Origin: Beroe forskalii
Lineage: Eukaryota > Ctenophora > Nuda > Beroida > Beroidae
Assembly: GCA_011033025.1 (NCBI GenBank)
Contig: WFMF01000552.1
Location: 1-64,000 of the forward strand
Length of the DNA: 64,000 nt
Reading direction: 5' to 3'
Shown here: one piece after another, positions 10,545 to 22,587 of the stretch
Layout: each line of letters starts with the position of its first letter
Numbering within the stretch: position 1 is the first letter of the stretch
Position numbers and translations under genes: made by a program
Notes under the pieces: model-generated
The model's database searches: none
Told to the model about the DNA's origin: nothing
Seen by the model: only the letters and a program-made list of their open reading frames with translations

Positions 10545-11692
10545 CACTGGTTACAAAGTTCAAGCGAATAGCTTGCGACTTTCCCCGACTACCAAAAAAG
10601 GTATATTTCGAACATAATGATTCAGGTAGAAAAATATGAGCTCTTGGTTAGATCTTGATCAATGATTAACCGACATGTAGTCGAAAATGAATTACAGCCA
10701 TGGTTCACACTTCATATTACGATATTAGGATATCAAAAGCATGATATGATTCAATTGTATCTCACAAATCGCTTTCCACTCCGTAAGGTCCTCGTCAAAA
10801 TGTCCAATGACAGTGCTCTAATGTACAAATACTGTATTGCCATTGACACTGGGAAACCTTATCGGTTTGTCAATGGTAAGACTGACCGATTTGCAGATAA
10901 TAAGATCGGTCCGTGTTCCACTGCACGATGGATCACCCTGGAAACAAGGATACCGAGGCTGTACATGCTCAGTTCCACGCTTGATGCATTTCGAGCTGAA
11001 ATTCTGGAGCGTCTGGCAACTTTCATCTTGAAAGTTTACTACAAGGTAATACAAATGCTTATCGGGGTAGCCTATCCTCAAATTCAATGGTGGCTTTGAC
11101 ACATCATTTGATCCCACCTACTTCGTCCCTCCTAACTACAAACATCCTGTTCACAGTTCACAGTCCATAACATAATTTTTATATATTACCAATATTATTC
11201 ACTGTTAACAAGAATTGTTAGAACTTTTGGAAACTTTAGTGCCTTGAACCACCACTATAAATGTAAATAACTGTAAGCAATGCGGAATCTGAGTGGATTT
11301 CAGTCCACTCAGTCCATTCTCCGCGTCGATCCTATCGCCCTTGTCGTCAACACGGATGTGCGTATGTGTTCTATTGAGCTATTGACCAAAGGCATTTCCG
11401 CGGAGGGGGGAGGGTGACTTGATCAACAGGTTGACAGTTTTGGTGGTACCTAGGTATATCAATTACTCAATTAATTTTTCAGGTGTTCTCAAACATCAAG
11501 CTTCGTTGCGACATCACGGATGCTCCTCTACATATCTTCGATCCTTTACATATTATCTTCGATCAGATACAGTCCACGAGGGAGCACTGCCTGCCTGAGG
11601 AGAAGGAGGTTGTATTTGCATCAATACAACAGAACGCTTTTATGGCCAATCCAGAAAATTTGATATTGACAATGCTTGGTATCAGGAATTAA
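10545..11692 (+). pseudogene. Mobile-element-associated gene of unknown function, copy B
   Basis: A second copy of the gene at 5614-7405, with highly similar exons at about 10545-10601, 10727-11045 and 11483-11692 and the introns retained. Differences include an extra ~18-bp duplication in the last exon (a repeated ATCTTCGATC motif) and different text around the missing first exons. The frame ends with a stop a few codons after the NAFMANPENLILTMLG block. Just downstream the polymerase ATG context (TATCAGGAA...AACATGTCTGAC) is shared with the intact Polinton, so the junction near 11690 may be a recombination point. Confidence 0.55.
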
Positions 11693-11698
11693 TAACAT

Positions 11699-13262
11699 GT
11701 CTGACATCACGGAGTTTGTGCTTCCTGTGATTTTAGGGCTGCTCCAGAGTCTGTGTTCCAACATATTAGGAACTTGGGGTGTGGCCAGCCTCTTTCAGTT
11801 TGGATCGAAGTCTTTGTCGTTGTTGGGGGTTATGGGAAAACATTCAAAACACCCATTGCCCACGTTTACACCGTCAGTGAATCTCTGAAAGTTACTGTTG
11901 ATCAGTGGCTGCAGGCTGGAGAGGATGAACGTTGACATTGTTGCAGAGGCACAGATTGTCGATGGGGTCCCTGCCATTGACTTGAAGTCGGTCAGGCTTC
12001 TTGTTAAACGGAAGGAGTTGAGCCATGTACGGAACTACCCCTTCTGTTCGCAGGATGTGGGTAAAACAAACTGGGCTAGACATATTCGATCATGTGGAGG
12101 GCCTGATGTATGCCTGACGTGCCTGCAGAGGGTGAGCAACGTTGAACATCATCAACAACGTTGCAAAGTGGCTAAGTTCCGGTGCTTCAGCTGTCAGAGG
12201 GATTTCATGAGTGCGGCGGCTCCGAGTTCACATTTGAGGAAGTGTTCCATATCGCAGCACCATGCCCGGTTTCGGGCGGAGGCGTCCTCTTCATCAGGTG
12301 GCTCAGATGGAGGAACGGTTGGGCAAGCAGCTTTGGGAGGGATGTTCAGGATAATCTCCCTTGAACCGCCAGAGGGGATAGGTAGGTAGCATCGTTTCTA
12401 AAAATATATTAAGTGCATAATAGATAGCCAATAATTCTGATATGTTATGAAATTGTATTCGTTGAGATTATGTATGTACCTATATATTATATATTGCATC
12501 TCTAATGAGCTATAACTTATTTACAGGAACTGACTACGAGGGGGCCCTACTCGAGATGCAGGAGCATCTTGAGGCTATACTGAGTGCACAGAGAGGTGAC
12601 GGAATAAAGTTCTACCTCGAGCTTGAGTTGGAAATGTCCCAACTCATCCAGGACAACCTGGAAGTGAAGAGTTTTCACTCTTCCCCGACACCGGTGCTAC
12701 TCTCCACCAACATTGCAGAAAAGCTGGTCGAACACCGACATCTGATCGCCGAAAGGGTAGAAACATTCCTCCGTCACGGGAGCTCGTGGGTGGTGGACAG
12801 TGTGAAGCGAGTGAATGTTTTCATTGCCAGGTTAGATAATATTTGATTAGTAAAATGGATGACCATAAGCAAATAATCTTGAATCCTGATGTAGTCGATG
12901 GTTTTATGGGGGGTATTAAAAATCGTGCTGCTCAACTACTAAAACTAGAGATATAGGTAAAAAGTTCACGTTAATTCTACACTGCAGTTTGCCGATACCA
13001 ATCGATTACATCCCTTTTCACAGCTACAATCCGGTCGGTGCGAGTTCTTTAATCGAACTTCCAGAGGAGCTGAAAAGGAAGCGTTCCCTCCTCAACATAC
13101 AGAATGTTGACGATCACCAGTGTCTGTCATATTGTCTTATGGCAGACAAGCATCACAAGGAGGGTGGAACCATCGGAATCCTTACCGCCCCCAATGTTAT
13201 CAACCATTCATGAGTGATCTCAACATGGATGGAGTGTCCACTCCTACACCGCTCAAAGAGGT
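11699..13262 (+). pseudogene. DNA polymerase B N-terminal region (exons 1-3), frameshifted
   Basis: Homologous to 22588-24146 of the intact Polinton, with both introns conserved. Exon 1 starts MSDITEFVLP and loses frame within about 15 codons. The zinc-finger part (three C2HC-type motifs, about 12030-12260) is still readable. Exon 2 is open (12525-12838). Exon 3 (13019-13262) carries a 1-bp loss near 13165 that leads to a premature stop. The catalytic exons are absent here. Nucleotide similarity to the intact element is high enough that the two belong to one family. Confidence 0.8.
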
Positions 13263-13289
13263 GAGTGTATGTAACATGCATGTTATGAT

Positions 13290-13800
13290 AGGCAGTTGAT
13301 CGCTGAGAGGGTGGAGACTGGAGACTTTCCTCCGTCATGGGAGCTCCTGGGTTGTGGACAGCGTCAAGCGTGTAAATGTGTTTATTGCGAGGTTAGATGA
13401 TATTTAATTATATTAGTAAGTTAAATGGATATGCATAGCAAATAATCTTGTATCTTGATATAATGTAGTCGATGGTTTGACGGGTAATTGAATTAGAGTC
13501 ATAGTACTTTACTACTAATAATAGAGATATAATGTGGTAAACAAGTCGCATCAATACTGTACTGCGGTTTGCAGATAATAATCGATCACATCTACCTTTT
13601 TCACAGGTACAACCCTGTCGGTGGGATCTCCTACATCGACCTTCCTTAGGAGCTGAAGAAAAGAAGCGTTCCCTACGTTCAACATACAGAATGAAGATGA
13701 CTACCACTGTCTGTCCCAGCTAATTCATGACAACCTGGAGGTGCAGAGTTTCCACTCCTCTCCAACACCTTTACTCATTGCTACATCGACCTAAGACTGG
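13290..13800 (+). pseudogene. Scrambled extra copy of polymerase exons 2 and 3
   Basis: 13290-13400 repeats the end of exon 2 (LIAERVE-like and its donor). 13606-13690 repeats exon 3 (YNPVGGISYIDLP, then a stop). 13715-13790 jumps back to exon 2 text (IHDNLEVQSFHSSPT-like in a shifted frame). The order is not collinear with the gene, so this is a mosaic made by several recombination steps. Confidence 0.65.
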
Positions 13801-13812
13801 ATTGCGGTTTAG

Positions 13813-14299
13813 ATGGCAATGCCGGTCAGTCTGAGAGTAGGGACAGTCAAATATCAATTTGACCGACCCGAGATCACCAGGCTGTACTTCGCCGATGAAA
13901 ACATGAACAGTCACCGAGATAAACCTAAGGTCTACTTCATGGAACCATTACCTTCCTCCTTGTTGATGGAAGAGTTCTATCAGATGCATCCTCCTGGTGA
14001 CGATGCTGTAGTCATTCTGCGGGTATCGCCAGCCCTTTTCAGGTTTCTATATAATTGCAAATATTTCCAAATGCTCCTTCAAATTTCAATCCACAGAATC
14101 TTAACAGCTTAATAAGACCAATAATCAAAAGTTGGGTTAAAATGCAATTTGTATGTTTATATAATTATAGTGATTCCTTACTTAGGAAAGAGATGAAGAG
14201 GGCTGGGTCCAAGTTCGTAAAAGGAAGAGGGCACACCGCAATAATTTCCCGGGATGACGTTGCAGCTGATCGCATCGAATTCCTTCACACAATTTCAAG
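13813..14299 (+). CDS. Two-exon reading frame, function unknown
   Basis: Exon 1 (13813-14041) encodes MAMPVSLRVGTVKYQFDRPE...PPGDDAVVILRVSPALF and ends at a good donor (CAG/GTTTCT). A second block (about 14185-14299) encodes KEMKRAGSKFVKGRGHTAII...RIEFLHTIS and ends at AG/GTGAGC. The composition is protein-like with no low complexity. I recognise no family. It directly follows the Polinton remnants and could be another of their genes or a host exon pair. The first ATG is uncertain. Confidence 0.4.
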
Positions 14300-14460
14300 G
14301 TGAGCATCAACCAAATGTTCAATTTCAAGTCATAATTCATGAGTCCTTGGTGAATGAGTATTGATTCAAATACTCATTGAATGACCGTTGACCTAACACC
14401 ACGCCGACGTCAGATTTAATTGATCCAGTTTTTTCTGTTATGATAGATTATACACTATGG

Positions 14461-14832
14461 CCCTCAGGTTCCTATCTAGCATTCAGTTTTACCTAGTACT
14501 CAAATAGGCTTTGATAGGTTAAACACTCAACTTAGATGCCGTCGTTTACGGTATGAATCTAGTTTATAATTAGAGCACCATGCCTCATTGAAATTGGAAT
14601 TCGTAACTTTCGGGCTAATTCATAATTACGGCAAGTTTAACAATAGCATCCCTTCTCCTCCAATCAATAGGTTAGTTTCACTTTCAGTTTCACTTTCATG
14701 AGGCGAGGGTCCATCCGGCAATTATAAAATTACTCGAGTATAACAAAGCAAAATTGAGTTTCCCCCTCCTCGAGCTTTTTCCATTCCTTCCGTCCATCAC
14801 GTGACTCAAACTTGCGCGGCGCGAGATTATTT
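14461..14832 (+). repeat. Promoter-like module, copy A
   Basis: Closely similar to 46980-47375, upstream of the Notch-like gene. It shares the starting CCCTCAGGTTCC, the block GATGCCGTCGTTTACGGTAT, AATTCGTAACTTTCGGGCTA, a pyrimidine tract, CACGTGAC (14798-14805), a GC-rich GCGCGGCGCG and a TATTTAA at the end. It may be a duplicated promoter or part of a dispersed repeat such as an LTR. Confidence 0.65.
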
Positions 14833-16496
14833 AAGATCTGGCGACAGATTTGACACATTGCACCCTACCAAATTTAAACACCAAAATTTTACTCCACATA
14901 AATTCACCTCCTAAGGTACTATAAATTTATATTATAGTATTATATTCGCATCTTGGAGTGCAGCCCTCAGAATCCGGAGACTCGAACAGTATAAAAATAA
15001 TTCGATTTAACTAAATCTGAAGTCTGACCGAAATAAACTCATTTAGTGAAAATGTTCGTTTTCTTAAATCTGCAGTTCAGTTTTGAGCCATCTGCAAGTC
15101 ATCATGTAAGCTGAACTTGCTAGGATAGGTCCAAAGATGTAACCAAAATGAACTGAAAAGAATAAAGTGTCTGGCCAAACCAGTTGTATAGTGTATGTGG
15201 GGGGGGGGTATACCAAGCTACCATTTTATCTGATAAAACTTTCTCCTAAGTCCTACAGACTAAATCGAGGTATACCAGAACTGGATTTCAAGACTCAAGA
15301 ACTCAATGAACTTATGAATAGGAGATAACAGGAACACTGAACACTGAACAGGCTACTAATTACTGAACTCCCCAAGACGTGCTGAGAGATCAGACCGCCT
15401 AAGCTGAAACAGTAAATCTTGCAATCAATGCTGTCTGCCTTACCAAATCAGAAGGTGCAACTGAGGGTTGCCATCCAACCCTAGAGGGGATGTGATGGTC
15501 AGTTGGATATGCACGAAAAAGAGAAACAAAAAACTGTGACATCCGAGTGGCTCCGAATCACGAAATTTGTGAACAATCAGACACTTTTAGAATTACAATT
15601 TATAAGCTTATGATTATATCATGTGAGTTCCGGCATAAACGGAAATTTATGTTTCGTTTCATTATTTTACGTGCAATAATGGTCTTGGCTTTAGCTCTTG
15701 ACACTTTTTAAGGGAGGGGGAGGTTCATCCCTCATATTTTGGAAAAACACGTTTTTGAGTAAATAAAAAAAAATTTTCATTCCCTTTAGAACTAAAATTT
15801 TGTTTAAACATGGGGAAATTTATTTCAAAGGGATTCTGAAATTTCAAAAAACATTAGGGGTAAAAGGGCAAATAAGGCCCAAACCCTTTTATAAATTAAA
15901 TTGGAATTGCCCATCAATTTTGACCTCACTGATGGGCAAACAAGTTTGGAGCTCAGGCCTCTAAAAATGTAAATAATCTGGCCACCTTTGGGTCCAAAAT
16001 TGAAATTTTCCCAGTAGGAGAAAGAGCTTAGCTAATAGCAATCAATTTAGTGTATTTGTTTGTCAAAATTGGATGAAAAATGACGTAGTTATGGCCTTGT
16101 GAAGCGCGCACGCCAAATTGGCAATTGACCTATTTATATTTAATAAATAAATGGCATGTACCATCATTTTGGCGGTAGTCTTTATTCCATAGCTCAATAT
16201 TGCCCATGTGAGGCCTCGGAGCATATTTGGCGTCCCCCCCTTTAATTAATAACACTCAATTTGTATTACAGGCAAATTACAGGCAATATCTTACTTTAAC
16301 TTGATATCATAAAATTGGTTTTTCAGTTGACATTATTTAATTCTTTTTTCGATTTATTGCTCAATTCTTTATTGTATTTATACATTTATTTAAAAGGATT
16401 GATCCTGCTGGATCATCTTGTCAACAAATTATTATGTTATTCGATTTCTGACGATTGGGCAATTGAATTGTCCTGGATGAAAATGCAAATAAAAAT
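14833..16496. other. No gene seen
   Basis: AT-rich non-coding DNA with a G run (15197-15207). CCACATAAATTCACCTCCTA then AG/GTACT at about 14894-14915 could be a 5' UTR exon donor downstream of the promoter-like module, mirroring the first exon of the Notch-like gene, but there is no ATG. Confidence 0.3.
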
Positions 16497-18273
16497 TACC
16501 TTATTTTCCTCCATTTAGCCGGCCTTTTTTACCGGCCCTTTGGAAGTGTGGACAAAAATCTTATCATTTTTGAATCATTTTAACCGGCCCCTTGGACATT
16601 TTTTTTCAAGCAGTTGCCAAACCAAGAAATAGCCACGAAAACGAACTTAAACTTACTAAATTTCATCAAAAAGACTAAATCCCGATCTAATAATATCATG
16701 ATTTAGGTCATTATCTGTGTTATAACAAGTAAAAGGCTATTGATTGAGGTTCACAAACTTTAGATTGTGCATTGGCGACTTAAACATGTTTTATGAGCTC
16801 AACTATCATCTTCCCTCAATTTTCCTATATAGTGTAAAGATTAAAATAAAATAACTACTGAATAATTTAATAATTTAATACTTACGTAACTAATTAAGTA
16901 AAAGTATAATGCTTACAAACAGAATAATGAAAAATGATAAATTCAAAAATTCAATTCAAAAACTACGACAAACTCGCGTTAAAGGGACAAAACAGAAAAC
17001 GAATATTGTTCTATGGTAAAGTAGTAATACACGCAGTATCCCTATGTACGCACGTACATGCTAATTAGGTATTGAGAGGTTTTGTAACTAGCAAAAATTG
17101 CAAACCGCGATATTATGCACCGAGCGCGAAGCGCGAGGGCATAATACCACATTAATTAAGACCGAGGCCGAAGGCCGAGGTTTTAATGGAAGGTTTGCAG
17201 TTTTTGCGAGTTGGCAAAACCGAATTATGCAACGACACATGTCTTGTAGGTATATTTCGTAATTATGTGTAATCCAAGCAAGAATTATATGGGAATATGT
17301 AGTGTTATTGGCTTGTCTAGTGTTTGAGCTATTGTAATAAGAGCAGCTACTGAATCTTTTCAGTGTGAAATTTGCGGTCTGTCACTCCCAGTGTTCATTT
17401 TTAACACCTCTCCTGCTATAGTAAGGTCACGTTTTGAAGAACACTGGGGCATAAATGCCAAAATGGTTTTATTTATCAACTGTAGTTCCACTTTTTTGGC
17501 ACTGTAGTTGCACTCTTTTAAAAGTGGGACTGTTTTAGCGTGCATAATGGGTATAAAGGAGCACTGCGTAAACCTCCTTAGAAGTTGCATAATGGGTGTA
17601 TCACTACTGCTACTTTCCTTGAACAAACATTCCAATTCTCTTAAGTCACTGAATTTACCAGTAAAATTGTACTTCTGTGCGAGATGACGGTATTTTCTCC
17701 AAAGAATATTCCGATTAAATCCTAACTTAATAAACACACCAAGCATTATGTTATTCTACTTTTAAATTTATCAAGATTATTGCAAATTCTAAAAATCTAA
17801 TTAATCAGACCCAAATACACCAATCAATGTATCTGCGGACATATTACTACATTTTGACATGTATTGAACAATATTAAATGGGAAATCATCTCTCTTGTCA
17901 TAAACGCCTACAATAAAATTCTGATTGACAATATTAATAATGACGGCCAAATGAATTTAACTGTACATAAGCCAAATTTAAGTAAATAATTTGCGCATTG
18001 GGATCTGTTTTATATAAGTTTTAAACTTTACAACACTACTTTATACTATCAAATTTGAAAAGTGAAGATGATGTATGTTTGTAACATCGAAACGTTTTAA
18101 GAATCCCTTAAAGCTCAGCAGTTTATTTTGTCGCGAAAGTGTCAATTAAAATTTCAAGAAACATCGGTTTATTGAAATACTAAATTAACCGCCCTTTAAC
18201 CGACCTTTTTAAGTGGCCCTTTGGTAAAAATCTCAAATTTGCTTTTGTCCTTTAGGACAAAAAAGGGCCAATA
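16497..18273. mobile_element. Candidate DNA transposon with CCGGTTAAA-type subterminal repeats
   Basis: The left end ACCTTATT...TTAGCCGGCC (16497-16530) and the right end GGGCCAATAAGGT (18261-18273) are inverted relative to each other. Several AACCGGCC/CCGGCCC TTTGGAC units lie inside both ends. The smaller element at 54043-54469 has the same ends and units. It carries one 128-codon frame (17360-17746, minus). No target duplication was confirmed, so the boundaries are approximate. Confidence 0.45.
17360..17746 (-). CDS. Reading frame of 128 codons inside candidate transposon, unknown
   Basis: Starts MLGVFIKLGFNRNILWRKYR and includes IMHAKTVPLLKECNYSAKKV and KTILAFMPQCSSKRDLTIAG. Rich in Lys/Leu/Ser with four cysteines but no recognisable zinc motif. 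No catalytic DDE/DDD pattern. It may be a remnant of the element's own protein. No family recognised. Confidence 0.3.
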   Translation of the reverse strand: MLGVFIKLGFNRNILWRKYRHLAQKYNFTGKFSDLRELECLFKESSSSDTPIMQLLRRFTQCSFIPIMHAKTVPLLKECNYSAKKVELQLINKTILAFMPQCSSKRDLTIAGEVLKMNTGSDRPQISH

Positions 18274-18385
18274 AGGTCCTACGAACGTAAGAAATTACCC
18301 CTTTGGAATTCACGGATGTATTTGAGTAAAATGGTTCTAGTTTACTAAGTACTTGTAGTTTAAACCAACTCATCAGGGATAGTTT

Positions 18386-19409
18386 ATGTCCAAATCAGAG
18401 AATAAATTGAAAGAACTCAGTCTTGAGCAGAAATACAAAGTACTGTTGAAGAAAGTCCAAAGTGGAACAGTTGTTGAATATGCTACGAATCATCTATCGA
18501 AAGGTATCAAATCTACGTTCATTACTTTTTTTACATGATTTCATATTCCTACATCAATAACTTAGAAATATGAATGTCTTTATGAATAAGTTCACAGGTT
18601 TTGAATGTGAGGATTTCTTCTGTTCATTGTGGTTAATATTTTTAGGGACTACGGGTGCAACTGAGAAAAACTGTGGTAATTAAACAATTAAATAGCTACC
18701 AATGAAGCTTTCCTGGAACATAAATACCTGTCAGGGAATTGAGTATGATCACATAGTTTAGCTGATGAATGAGGATTAGTATAAAGTCCTGGTTAGATCC
18801 CGAATGATATTAAGTTATCACTGTAACTCTAATAAAACCTCCAGATCTTGACGTTACTTCAAAGACAGATGTGGCTGTCACCATCGCTGCCATCTTAGGA
18901 CAAGAAGTTCTAGTCAAGCAGGTTATTTAGTAAGTTGAGTTGATCTCTAATTACTGGATCAACCTTTAAACTTGAATCGTGCCTTAAAACTTTAATAAAA
19001 GCAAAGAGAGTCAGCTTCGATGCTTGAATGTAGCATAATATTATGGTTGATGATGATATGGTTGGATTATTGAATGTGATTGGTGTATGATATCCAACTC
19101 TACAGCATCAACCACATCACTTCAACAGGTTGCTGATGAGCTGGTTGCTGTGATCTGCAAATTCATTTCATCTGGGCCGACAAGTTGTTTAAGAGAGCTT
19201 TCTAACCACTACATTCACTCTTGTATCAAACAAAACAAGATAACTACCGGCAAGTATGTAATTATTACTATTTTTAGTGATAAAATTTTTATAAGTCATG
19301 AGTGTGAAATAAGGTATATTTTGAGATTTTGGTCAAAAATTGCTTCAAAATTATTAGTTCCATTTTTCAGCTTCAGTTCTGGGTCATGTGTTGCTTCTTC
19401 TGGCTGAAC
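18386..19409 (+). CDS. Putative host gene exons, unidentified
   Basis: Exon 1 18386-18503 (MSKSENKLKELSLEQKYKVL...) and exon 2 18845-18921 (DLDVTSKTDVAVTIAAILGQ...) join in phase through GT-AG sites. A further coding-like block at 19106-19255 (LQQVADELVAVICKFISSGP...) ends at a GC-type donor, and another starts after an acceptor near 19371 (SVLGHVLLLLAE). The junction between exon 2 and block 3 is out of phase, so a small exon may be missing. The helical Leu-rich text suggests an alpha-solenoid protein. I cannot name it. The sequence then degrades toward the assembly gap. Confidence 0.4.
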
Positions 19410-19439
19410 GAAAGGACAAGAAGGGGAGGGAGAAAGTTT

Positions 19440-20444
19440 ACTTTTTAGCAGGGCCCCCTCTGGGTTCAAAATTTAAATCAGGTAGGTTAAAACCCCTGGG
19501 AAAAATATTTTTAAATCAGGTAGGTCAAAAAAGAAAAATCTGACAAAACACATGATTTTGAAAAATTTAATTAAATTTATTTTTATCATGCCAAACAAAA
19601 TCCAGTCGGGGTAAAAAACTGAATAACATTTTTTCCCAAAGCAAAATTTGGGATTGGTTAATACTTTTTTGGTTTAGCAAAAAAATCCCTTTTTAGTATC
19701 CCACCAGTTAGAAACATGTCAAAAAATTATTTATTTTGGGGCGTTTCAAATTTAATTTCAGGGTGTCCTGGCCCCCGCCCTGGGACCTGTGTCTTCGAAA
19801 GAGATTTTCCCTTTTTTTAAGACAAGTCAGTCCCGTTTGTTCTCCCCCAGCTGGTGGGGGTTCCCAGATGGACCCTCCCTTGGGCTTCCGGGTTTGGGTT
19901 TTTAAACCCCCCCAAACCCCGTACGAGGGTTTGAGTTTGGGGAAATTTTAATTTTTTGGGGGTTTTTCATTACGGGTTTTGGAAGTATATAAATTAAAAA
20001 TAAACGTAGATTAACTTTATTTTTTTCAGGGTGTCATAAAACCCTTCCGGGTTTCAAATTTTTCAATGACACTGATGTTTTTTCAATTGTTTAATAAAAA
20101 GAAAATACCAAACATACATCATAATTCATAAAATCTTGAACCATTTTTTTAACCCGTTAATGAAAAGACCAAAATTTTTTTGACCCAATTTCTGACCTAT
20201 AGTTTGATAGCGTGAGGGCAAGATCGGGGAAATGAACCAATACCCAATATCAAATTTAATGAACCTTCGATGCTCATTGCACATATTATCTTTCTTGTCG
20301 TTTTCACGGGGAAAAAATATTTCACCAAAGTGTTTTTTTGTCCATTTGATTGACTATAAACAGTCCTGACTTTTTGAAAACCCAGTTCCTTTCTTTTGGG
20401 AAACGAAGACAAAAATGTCGAGTGGCCCTGCCAGTGACCTTCCC
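19440..20444. other. Low-quality sequence next to gap
   Basis: Runs of G, C, A and T become long and frequent (GGGG, TTTTT, CCCCCC) toward 20444, with text resembling over-called homopolymers. No gene is supported here, and indels are likely. Confidence 0.5.
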
Positions 20445-20544
20445 NNNNNNNNNNNNNNNNNNNNNNNNNNNNNNNNNNNNNNNNNNNNNNNNNNNNNNNN
20501 NNNNNNNNNNNNNNNNNNNNNNNNNNNNNNNNNNNNNNNNNNNN
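20445..20544. other. Assembly gap, 100 N
   Basis: Exactly 100 undetermined bases, the usual placeholder for a gap of unknown size. Linkage across it is not shown by the sequence. Confidence 1.
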
Positions 20545-21663
20545 ATCAAGATTAAGAAGAAAGGACATACCTACAAGTGAAAAATACACTTGCATACATC
20601 ACCTTTAATTTTAGCTACTCACGATCAACCAGTTAAACCTCTTCTATAAACCAGACACTTCTTCAAACCCCGGCTACACAAACAAGGTCCAAACTACCAG
20701 TTATTCAGAAAACCAGTTAGACAGAAAACCAGTCAGACAGAAACCCGGTTACACGGTCAGAAGGAAGTGACGGTACACAGAGCACACCACAGTGACACAG
20801 TGAGATAAGCGGGGAGGTATGTACTTCTTATCAGCTGATATAACACCATGTGACTAATTATACGCGGTTATAAGGGAGTGATGTCATCATTATACATCAG
20901 AATTGGAAACTAATTACACTGAACCACCTGAAGTTTGGGATGGGCTCATGGTTTTACAAATGGAGTTGCATCAATATAATTCGTATTCGGGTAACAGTCG
21001 AGCCGGCTAATCAGGTTAGACTGGTTTTCTGGGTCAGGTGGTTTCTATTGCAGAGTATTGTCAGAGCGGGTTATATATCCATCACGTGCAGGGGTTCCAG
21101 AAATAGACAATTTCAAGAAGACATGGAATATTGTACATTTAAGGAAGACATGGAAGTCTTTCTTCTTTTTGAATTTGGTGATATCTTTTACTTTTTCAAA
21201 TTAAGAAATTTAAGAATTTAGAAAGCAAGGGTCAAGGAAATTTGAAAGCAAGGTTGACGTAGGAACTGATTAGTGATGACGCAAAAATGCAATATTTGTA
21301 TCATAGCTTCAACCTGAATTGAATAAAGTTATTTATTATGATAATGAACCAATCAATCTGTCCTTGTTAGCCCATTTGTTTAATATGGGGAATTTACGCT
21401 AGAAGTGACACTTCTTTGAATGAAGAAGGTACTGAATGAGGTAAGAAATTCCGAAATAAAACTCTCGCTTATTAAAGGCTCCTATAAGGGGTCTAAACAT
21501 ATTAACAATTTCACCACATCAATAACATTTCCTCAAATTCGAAAATATTCCCAACTACCTCACAAAAATTCGGATTTTATGAGTTTAGTAAACGCACAAC
21601 CTTTTTCTTATTTTCATGCATCGGGGATAAACATTAATGTCAAGAGTCAACTTCTTCCAACAA
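20545..21663. other. No gene seen; left flank of Polinton
   Basis: Non-coding. A short run of AACCAGT(T/C)AGACAGAAA units at about 20690-20750. No similarity to the right flank at 38530 onward was noticed. Confidence 0.4.
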
Positions 21664-22093
21664 AGTAGTAATAAAATGTATGTTTGAGCTCAAAGCCCTC
21701 TTCACCCCTAGCTCAGGTTGTCCCTTCAGCCCTGGGTGGGAACATTTTTGGGGGGTGCTTCCTGGGGTAAGAGGTAACCCTACTCGATATGGGTGGTGTA
21801 ACCCTAGGTAGTTGGTAAACCGCTCTCGGGTTTCCTCATGGGTTGCATGGTTCTATGGTAATAATAATAATAAAATGTCAAATCTATTCGTGACCATGCT
21901 CTAATCTAACTAAACCTTATTAATTATCTTCGCTGTACAGATAAATGTTATTTAGCATGTACCTTAAGAGATGTAATCATGTGACGTGCAGCTTGTGGGG
22001 TGTCTCACGTGATAATCTAGCTGTGTTATGATAAGACAACAATTGCTGTCGGTTTACGTGATTAAATGATTTGCTAATTAGGGTCTGTGATGA
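21664..22093 (+). repeat. Polinton terminal inverted repeat, left
   Basis: 430 bp, reverse-complementary to 38100-38529 with only a handful of mismatches seen by eye (for example around 21727-21730 and 21860). Near identity implies recent insertion or gene conversion between the ends. Confidence 0.95.
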
Positions 22094-22587
22094 GGTTGAC
22101 CGCGCTACGTTATAACAAAGGTTTTTTCATCATACACCTGTGTAAACACAGGATGGTGGTTAACATTGAAATAACAAATTCAGATATGCACATGAACGGA
22201 AAACCGTTGGTGCTAATGAGCTTGTCAACCAACCCGCTACGAGCAGCTGTTGTGAGTATATTTAACGGGCTCCTGCTCTGCATCTACATCACAGTTGTTT
22301 CAGTTCATCTGACATGCGTTTGATCTTCTGGATCGGAGTTCAGAAGCTTTTCTATCAGTTTTCAGTGTGTTTTGATATCAATTGATTTGTGTTTGTAGTT
22401 ATTGTTCCATGGGCATATTGTTATATCGTCTATGTATAGATTAAGATAGGACAGCCGCTTTTTATTAACTATCATCATTATCAATAACGTTTTATAACGG
22501 TTGATTTAGATATGATTCTTGAGTCATGTAGATAATAGATTTCATTCACTTGTTTATCGGTGTATCTATTTATCAGGAAGTTATAAC

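Noticed and set aside
20197..20595. Frames crossing the N block
   Set aside because: Translated Ns and low-quality bases; no evidence of a gene.
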